A stretch of DNA of 64,000 bases. It comes from Cyrtodaria siliqua (Eukaryota > Mollusca > Bivalvia > Adapedonta > Hiatellidae). Each line of letters begins with the position of its first letter. Position 1 is the stretch's first letter. The translations under genes were made by a program, and so were the position numbers. This document shows positions 49,701 to 58,700 of the stretch, one piece after another. The notes beneath the pieces are model-generated. The model was not told where the DNA came from. It searched no databases and saw nothing but the letters and a program-made list of their open reading frames with translations. The DNA is taken from NCBI GenBank assembly GCA_037043455.1, contig JAWPHD010010292.1, positions 31,222-95,221 of the forward strand, in the 5' to 3' direction.

Positions 49701-52700
49701 TAGAGTTTGTTGAAGACTCATAACATAAGGACATTCTAGGAACACTAGTTTGAATAAACTTGGTCCTAGAACTCCGCCCTGGCTAATCTCGGGGTTCATT
49801 TTATAGTCGGTCGACATAAGTTATGGCAATCCAGAATGGCCGCCATTGACAATTCAACAGCTACCATCCTGAACCACCATAACTTTCCTAAAATGGGTTC
49901 GGTGTGTCAGTAATGTACACGTCTTTTAGATTTAAGGACATCCCAAAACTCAACACATATACTGGACTTTTAGGGAACACCAAAACAGAAGTATCCAAAT
50001 AGCATTTATTCATATTAACAGAAGTATCCAAATAACATTTATTCATATTGAGAAAACATTATGATTAGTAAGTTTCAATATATGATGCATGACGACACGT
50101 ATAATCACATCCATGGACACGAGCTATAAATAAGAAGGTCGTTACAAAAGCTATAAGCAACTATGTTTTAGATTAATTTAATGTAGAGTTGTTAGACCTA
50201 TCCACTTTTAAGTAAGACATCCACAATATATAATAGATACAATTTTCTACCCAATCTGTTCATCCGCAATCGAAAACTAGCAATAAACAAAAGTACATAC
50301 ATTTATATATAAAACTACAATGTGACCCCAGCTTATGCAAGCGTTTCAGTTATTCGTTCGAGTTGAACAAATTATTAAACCCTCGACATAATTTTAACAC
50401 CACTTTGTGGTCCACATCTATAAATCGGATAATATCAGGGAATCATGCATTCGTCTAACTATTCGCCCCAAATAGGCAAATTTACGACAGCATGCCAATG
50501 ATTATGACTTATCGCGAAATAAAAAAACACAGCTTTTGCTAGTCTACACTATCGCAATATAAAACTCAGCACTCTGAATCAAGGGTCATGGCTTCAAAGT
50601 GCTTAGATATATGGTGTCTGAAACACGCTACACATCACTGCATGTTACATCTATGATCGGCCATATATGCAATGTCATTTTAGTTTAAATACAAAACAGT
50701 CTTTGAATATCAGTATGCATTATTCTATAATTTAGTTTCATACAATACATGCTCATTTTTATACTAAAATATCTAAAATATCTATAAAATAGCAGTCATG
50801 CATCACGTTGGTTTTCTCGGAAGTACAGGCCGACCGGATAGTTTAGAAGTGAAAAATACAACCAAATAAATTAAATACGGCCTAAATAATGAACTAGGTA
50901 TTACAATAGAGATGTGTTCTCTCAATTTATAGAGTTTTCGAAAGGTTTAGTGTTGGAAATATAGCAGATGGCAACGAATTTTGGAGAGAGATAGGTTATG
51001 CGTTCTTATCCTAGAAAATTGTCACCGGAAGTGATGAAAATTACAAAGCAGTAGACTGTATTAAAATAAATTAGTCTATCTGACTGGTTATGAGTGAAAG
51101 TATAAGAAACAACCCAAATTATCTCCCAATAAAAAATAAGTGAAAGCGTGGAGCGTCACAAACGCTTGGACAAGTTCGAAAACCAGCCAGTTACATTGGA
51201 GTTATGGGCCTTGATTTAGTTAAAATTGCTGTATTTTAAAACGATAGGGCCTTCATTTTTCATCCAATCTTTTTCAAACTTTATCAGATTGTTGATATCA
51301 ATGAAAGCTCGGGTGTGTTCGAAACCCAGCCAGATTGGCCCTTGATTTTCTGAAATATGCTATTTTTTGGCCTCGTTAACTCGTTAGAGCCTTCATTATT
51401 CATCCGTTCTTTTTCAGACTTTACCAGATTGTTGATATCAATGAAAGCTCGGGCGGGTTCGAAAACCAGACAGTTCGGACCTTTTACACCGTAGTTATGG
51501 CCCTTTGCTATAGGTTGCTTCGTTAACGCCATAGGGTCTTCATTTTTCATCCGATCTTTTTCGAACTTTACCAGATTGTTGATATCAATGAAAGCTCGGA
51601 CGAGAACGAAAATCGGCCAGATTGGACCATTTACACCGAGTTATGGCCCTTCATTTTCTGAAATATGCTATAATTTGGCTTCGTTAACACGATAGGGCCT
51701 TCGTTTTTCATCCGATATTTTCCAAAGTTTACCAGATTGTTGATATCAATGAAAGCTCAGACGATTTCGAAAACCAGCAAGTTTGGACCAGTAACACTGG
51801 AGTTATGGGCCTTGATTTAGTTACACATGCAGTATTTTGCTTCTTTGAGACGATATGCCTTCATTTCGCCGTTTTCCGGTTGAAAGATTGTTGGTGCAGT
51901 TATGGCCCTTTAAACGTTTTAATACACACATTTTATCCGGACTAGTTCTCTTGAACCCCTGGCCGGATTTCAACAAATCATGGAGGGATGATGAGTACCA
52001 AGCCTAGTTGAACGTATCGTCGCCGCTTTCCGGTTGATGTTTTTTTTTTGGCAGAGTTATGGCCATTTAAAGGTATTAATACACTAACTTTGTACAGACT
52101 AGTACTCCTGAACGCCTGGCCAGATTTCAACGAAACTTGGCAGGGATGATCAGTACCAAGCCTAGTTGCACATATCAATGCCGTGTTTTTGTTGAATGAT
52201 TTTTGAAGAGTTATGGCCCCTTATACACAGACTTTGTCCAGACTAGTTTTCTTGAACTCCTGGCTGGATTTCAATGAAACTTGGCAGGAATGATCAGAAA
52301 CAAGCCTAGTTGCGCATATTGTTGTCATGTTTTGATGTTCTGGTAGAATGATTTCTTTTGGAGTTGTGGCTCTTTAAAAGTTTTAATACACACACTTTGT
52401 CTGGACTAGTTCTCCGCAACCACTGGTAAACTTTCAACGAAACTTGTTTGCTTATATCGTTGTCGTGTTCCGGTTGAATGATTTTTGGCAGAGTTACGAT
52501 CCTTTAATGGTTTTAATACACAAAATGTGTCTCGACTATTTTTCCTGATCCCCTGGCCGGATTTGAGATATTGGAGTGGATGATGAGTACCACGCATAGA
52601 TGGGCATATCATCGCCATGTTCCAGTTAAATGAGTTTTGAAAGAGTTATGGACTAGTTCTCCTGAACCCCTTGGCAGATTTCAACGAAACTTGGCAGGGG

Positions 52701-55700
52701 TGATCAGTACCAAGCCTAGTTGCGCATATCATCACCGTTTTCTGGTTGAATGCTTTTTGACAGAGTTATGGCCCATTATGCACAAACTGTATCCGGACTA
52801 GTTTTCCTGAACCCCTGGCTGGATTTCAGTGAAACTTGGCAGGAATGACCAGTACCAAGCCTAGATGCACATATCATTGTTGTGTTCCCCACCGCAGACT
52901 CCATATAGCAAGTAGAGCGATACAGGCCCTCTTGGGCCTCTTGTTATAACTTGAGACCCATAACAGTTACTTTATAATGCTTAATCTTGCTCATTTTAAA
53001 TATGAAATAGTATGTTTTAACTAAATGGGAGGTAACTCTGATACTTACATTGAAATACAAAAAGTAAGTGAAAAAGAAGATGCCAATGATTTAAAATGCT
53101 TCACAATATAAAATAACATTACATTTATTTGAGCTAGATGTGCATAAGGGCTTGCTAAACTTTATTTTTTCAGTATATATATATGAGATTCTCTTTGTTG
53201 TACTTATATCGCGTAATACTTCTGGCTAGTATGTTATAGGATAGCATGGACTGTATACTTTTATTTACAATGCCTCATTTTATTTGGATGAGATGAGGTT
53301 TGGTGCATTTTTGAACAGTGATATTGTCGACCGTTTCTGTTTCAGATAATATATTCTATTTAATTCTTGTTAGAAGTGCGTGATGTTCATGCTACATTCT
53401 GCTTATCCAGTCCTCCTTTGTGTTGTTATTTCTGGTCCTTTCTGGTGTTATCCAGTCCTTTCTGGTCCTTTCTGGTGTTATTTTGAACCTGCATGTACCG
53501 GAAGATATTGAGGTAAGTATATCCTAACTAACTGCATATTATGTCGTTCATAGGAAGATCCAACGTATGAGACGGTCAACAAGCTGAAGTATATGGACCA
53601 GTTCATCAATGAAGTACTGAGAGTCTACCCACCAATTACAGCGTAATACTAGAACATTATACCCCCTCCATTTGTCAAATATAGTAGTCATTATATGTTG
53701 TATCCCTGCACAACCACTTTTCGTTCACAACCTGAATTCGAACACTTCCCAATAAACTGACGACATATTTAAAGAACGCGCGCCTTCCTTTGCATACCTT
53801 TACCTGATGTTTTGACAATATAAACAAAAATGGAGATATGAGAGATCATATTCATATAAAAACAAGGTAATCTCTTTGTGTATTTTAGTCAAAAAAACAC
53901 TCCAGTCTCTATTATACCTTTACGACGTCCTGTTGGTTACATGCACGCACGCACGCACGCACGTATTTTAGTCAATTTTGCTATCCATAATCTGTCAACT
54001 TAAAATTTGATTACAACCATGTTTTCATTGGTTACGATTTTGGCAGCTGTCGTCTGCACAATTTGTTGGCGAAATCTCGTTATCTATATACTTTCTACCC
54101 AAAAAGTCAGAAGCATACTGCAGGTAGAAAATAGGCACCTTAAAATATTACTCTCTCATGTAATTTGGCTAAAAATGTTAGGTCTGCAAGCACTTCAGTC
54201 CCACAAACTTTAACACGTTTACTCAAATTAGTATTGTTAAATGGGGAAAGATGTGACAATTGTGAGGGTTTCGTGTACATGGCATTTTGAGGGTCATAAG
54301 AAGCGGAAACACCTTTGTCTGCCTTTCATGTGCAGCTGGACACAAAACAACATTAAAAACAAGAAAATTTGATGAACTGATATTCCCCGCCGAATGATGT
54401 ATTATCCTCCAGTGGAAAAAATGTGATCGGATTTTTTTTAATTAGTATAAATCATGACCTTGAGCCTTTATACATTCGAATATCTACTAGATATATATAT
54501 TTTTGAAATTCATCACCATAGTAAATTTGAGAAAAAAAAAGTACCATTTTAAGGCATTGACTTTTATAGTGGGACTAAAGGGCTGGACTGGGTGTAATAT
54601 TAGCTGGTGTGTATAATATAGTAATAAATGTAATAAACAAGAAACGTAGAATCGTATATCAATGATTACTTTTCGATTACCTGGCCATGTGATATTTATC
54701 AATCTGATAACTTCATTTCATTACTACGGTTACTATCAGATGATCTTGTTATTTCAGGGGAGGGGTGTATTTGGCCGATATGGCACTATCAAACTAGTTT
54801 TTGATAAAGAGTCCTTAATTACTAAGATATAGGGGAGGGATGTATTTGGATCAAGTTTGGCTAGCGTTAATATAAATCAAACTTTCATTAATATAAACGC
54901 TCAAACCACGTTTAACATGTGACCCAGTGGCAGAGCCAAATTTGACCCCAGTGTCACCATTTGAACAAACTTGGTAGAGGACCATAAGCTGAGTGTAAAT
55001 ACAAAATATTAAACTGTTGGCTCTTGTAGTTTCAGAGAAGAAGATTTTTTAAGTTTTTCACTATATAAGTCTATGTAAAACGTGTGATCCCTGGAGTGGG
55101 GCCAAATTTTAAATTTCAAAAACGTGGGTATAAAAATAATTAACCCCCTGTTAACCTTCCCCAACCACCATCATCATCATCATGTTTCATTTGAGACATA
55201 ATTACAAAAAAAATACTCAAATTCCCCCACCCACCACAGCACACACACCACACTCGCCCCACCCACCCTGGGCCCACAGGCAGACGTTCGAGTTCGAAAT
55301 AATAAAATCGTTTGATATGGAGTTTAATCTTTCATCATGTTCATAGGCAAATTACATACCATGTTATGCGCAAAAATATGGAAAAAACGACAGTGTAATG
55401 ACAGGTACGACTGTTTGCAGATGACTGTGTGATTTACAGAGAAGTTAGATGACTCTCGGACGCTACACTATTGCAGAAAGACCTGGACAGCTTAGCACAC
55501 TGGTAACAGAGATGGAAGATGTCCTTCAACATTGACAAATGCCACATCATGCACATTACAAGATCAAGAAAAACTATCAACACTACTTACAAAATTAATA
55601 ATCAAACACTATCAACAGTAAACCAAGCTACATATCTAGGGGTGGAATTCACATCAGACTTATCATGGTCCAACATGTCAACAAAGTCACAAATAAAGCT

Positions 55701-58700
55701 AGCCAAAGCCTTGGATTCCTAAAACGCAACCTACACGCTGCAAGATCCGAAACTAAACCAGCAGCATACTGCTCCATAGTCCGACCAACGCTCGAGTACA
55801 GTTCCTCTGTATGGGATCCGTATCATATCAAGGATATACAGAAACTTGAAGGGGTACAACGGAGAGCTGCTAGATTTGTGTGCAACAACTATTCCAAGGC
55901 TCCGGGCACAGTTACCAATCTACTATGAAACTTGAAATGGGACTCTCTGAACACAGAAGGCAAACCAGTCGCCTTTCTCTTTTCTACAAAATAGTTTGCA
56001 ACCAGGTCGACATCCTCCCTTCTCAGTACTTAACGCCATATACCCGTCAAACCAGACACAGTCATCATCTAGCATATCAAAAACCCATCACCACAGTTGA
56101 CTATTATAAATATTCATATTTTCCTCGCACAATTACAGCTTGGAATTCCCTGCCATCGCATGTAGTAAGTGCTGACTCGATCCTTGGATTTAAGTCAGGG
56201 CTGGCTACATTGCCATTCCCATAGTTAATTATATACTATACTTTTTTATGTTTTAACCTGCACAGCTAATATTCTTGTCTTCACAGTGACAGTGTCTTGT
56301 ACATTACTGCATGTATCGGCATTTTTATAGGCGTATTTTATTCGCACTAGTTTTTATCACATTGTCTTGATCTCCTGAGTGGATTGAGTAGCTTGGGAAA
56401 CTTGACAATCTTTCACTTTGTTTAACTCCCCCACGCATGGCCATATAATCTTAATTGATTCTTTGCCATTATTGTAAAAGAAGAAGAAGAATTGAATTTT
56501 TAGTGTAATTGACCTTTTGACGATGCACATTTTTTGTAAACAACAACTCTACTGTATTGACTAATTTTGCATCTAACAAAATGAGTATGAAAGTCCGTTT
56601 TGTCCTCAGGTTTAATCGTAAAACAAAAGAAGACATACAGCTGGGTGAAATGACAATACCAAAGGGCAGTGTTGTAGTGATCCCTGTTTGGATGATACAA
56701 CATAGCGAAGAAAACTTTCCGAATCCGGAAAAGTTTGACCCGGACAGGTAAGATTAATGGTAGAACAGTTTAAATCATTAATAAGGTGAAGGATGCGGTG
56801 ATGCAGAAGTAGATATAAAAATCGAATAGGCAGCCTCCGTTGACCTATGTTTAACAGATATGAAAGCCATTGACCTGAGGATCATTCCTGTGAAGTTTTA
56901 TCAAATTGACCAAGTGGTTTCTGAGGAGAAGGTATTTTAAACAAAAGTTAACGACGACGGACAAAGAGTGATCCCAATAGATCACCTCATAGCCTTCAGC
57001 TCCGGTGGGCTCGGATGGGCTCAGGTGGGCTCAGGTGAGCTAATAAACATAGGTATAGAAGTCGAACAGGAGATACTGCATTCACAAAACACAGTCAACC
57101 AAAAACAGGCATTAAAACCAACAATAATTACAATGTTGATACGAAGCAAGGTATCACAGACGGGTTGACAATAGGCCTACCGCCTAGGAATAGTCAGTGG
57201 CAGAACGGGCGTTCGAGGTTTAAACCAGGTTTTTAGGGTGCATCAGTCCTCACCCTTATCCTTTTGTCATCCCAATAAAACCGTCAGTGTAAATAAAAAA
57301 GTGACCGTCAGGTTATATTCTCTACAAACATGGCAGCAGTCTGACTTACACATTTCGTGAAACGAATTTGCCTTGTCAAATTTACTGTATGTACTACAGG
57401 TTAAGATTAAGAAGATCCTGAATACTGTTCGTCTTCTTCAAAAAATCGTTGACCTTTGTTTCTAATTAGCAACCAGGGCCACGTTGACCAAGTGGCTAGC
57501 ACGTTCGTCTTCACGGACGCCACTGTCCTCCGAGCATATTTAAACCGTAGGAATCTTTTCGATAGTAAGATTATTACAAGGTTTCTGGATTCCTGTGTAT
57601 CCTTCTCCTCTCTCTGGGGTGTCTCGAATAACATAGACAGTGAGTCGATGATCCGCTAAACAACAATTCGCTAATTTCCAATTTCTGTTTTACCTATGTG
57701 CTTTACTCCATCCCTTTTCAGTATTTATTGACATTCACCCTTGCGTTTGTTTAGTGCTGTGTGGCGGCCGTAAAATGCCGCCCCGACTACAATCTGTAGT
57801 GTAATTACTTACTGATCCTTTAGGCTCATTAAGCCCAATCGTTGTGCCTTTAAATAAGAATACCGCGTAAGATGGTTCTAGTGGGCGTGAAAGGTGTTGC
57901 ACAATATATTACCTCTCATGAACAGACTCAATAAAACGGAGTCTGCTACTTTCTCTATTGTTTGTGTTTGCTGCTTCCAAGGGATACCCTTTTCAGTATT
58001 TATATCATACACTATATGTAAAGTATGTTTAATAGTTCTTATACTTCTGTTCTATTAATCAAATGTTTTATTATTTGCAGTTTTATCTGTAATAATGAGA
58101 TGCTATCAAACATACTTTTTATTATCTTGCAGATTTTCATCAGAAAACAAAGGTATCAAATTTCTGTCATTTGGAGCGGGTCCCCGCAACTGTATTGGGA
58201 TGAGGCTGGCCCTTATAGAGTCCAAGATAGCTCTCGTCTATTTACTAAGGAAACTCAGATTTGTCAAGTCGGAGAAAACGCAGGTAGGTGCAGCATATTT
58301 TATGGAAAAAATGTGTTTTAAACAGACCAAAGAATCTTTGGTCTGGAATAGTCTCTTATACAGACATGCCTGTTTACCAAAGGATCTCTGGTCTGGAATG
58401 GTCACGTATGCAGATACACCAGTTTACCAAAGAATCTCTGCAGGGTCTTCCACAGGCCATTTAAGGGGAAATTTCCCCTATCCCTTAATTCTAAAATCTA
58501 ATTTCCCCCTACTCCGTAATTAATCTGAAAGAAAATGTATCATTCAAAATAAGCATTCAACAAACATTTCAAACAACAAAACGTAACATAATTATTGAGA
58601 AGTAAAGTACTGACATCAAAACCTTAAAGGGGTTAACAGCATGGGTATCACGTTCGAACGGTCAGTGGTAAATGATCGCTGGGGTGGTGAAAGCGGTATA

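Noticed and set aside
58095..58523. Single-exon 142-codon P450 ORF
   Set aside because: It reads through the exon 13 donor into a 0.2 kb insertion. The splice to 61511 restores the conserved C-terminus, so the extension is intron.
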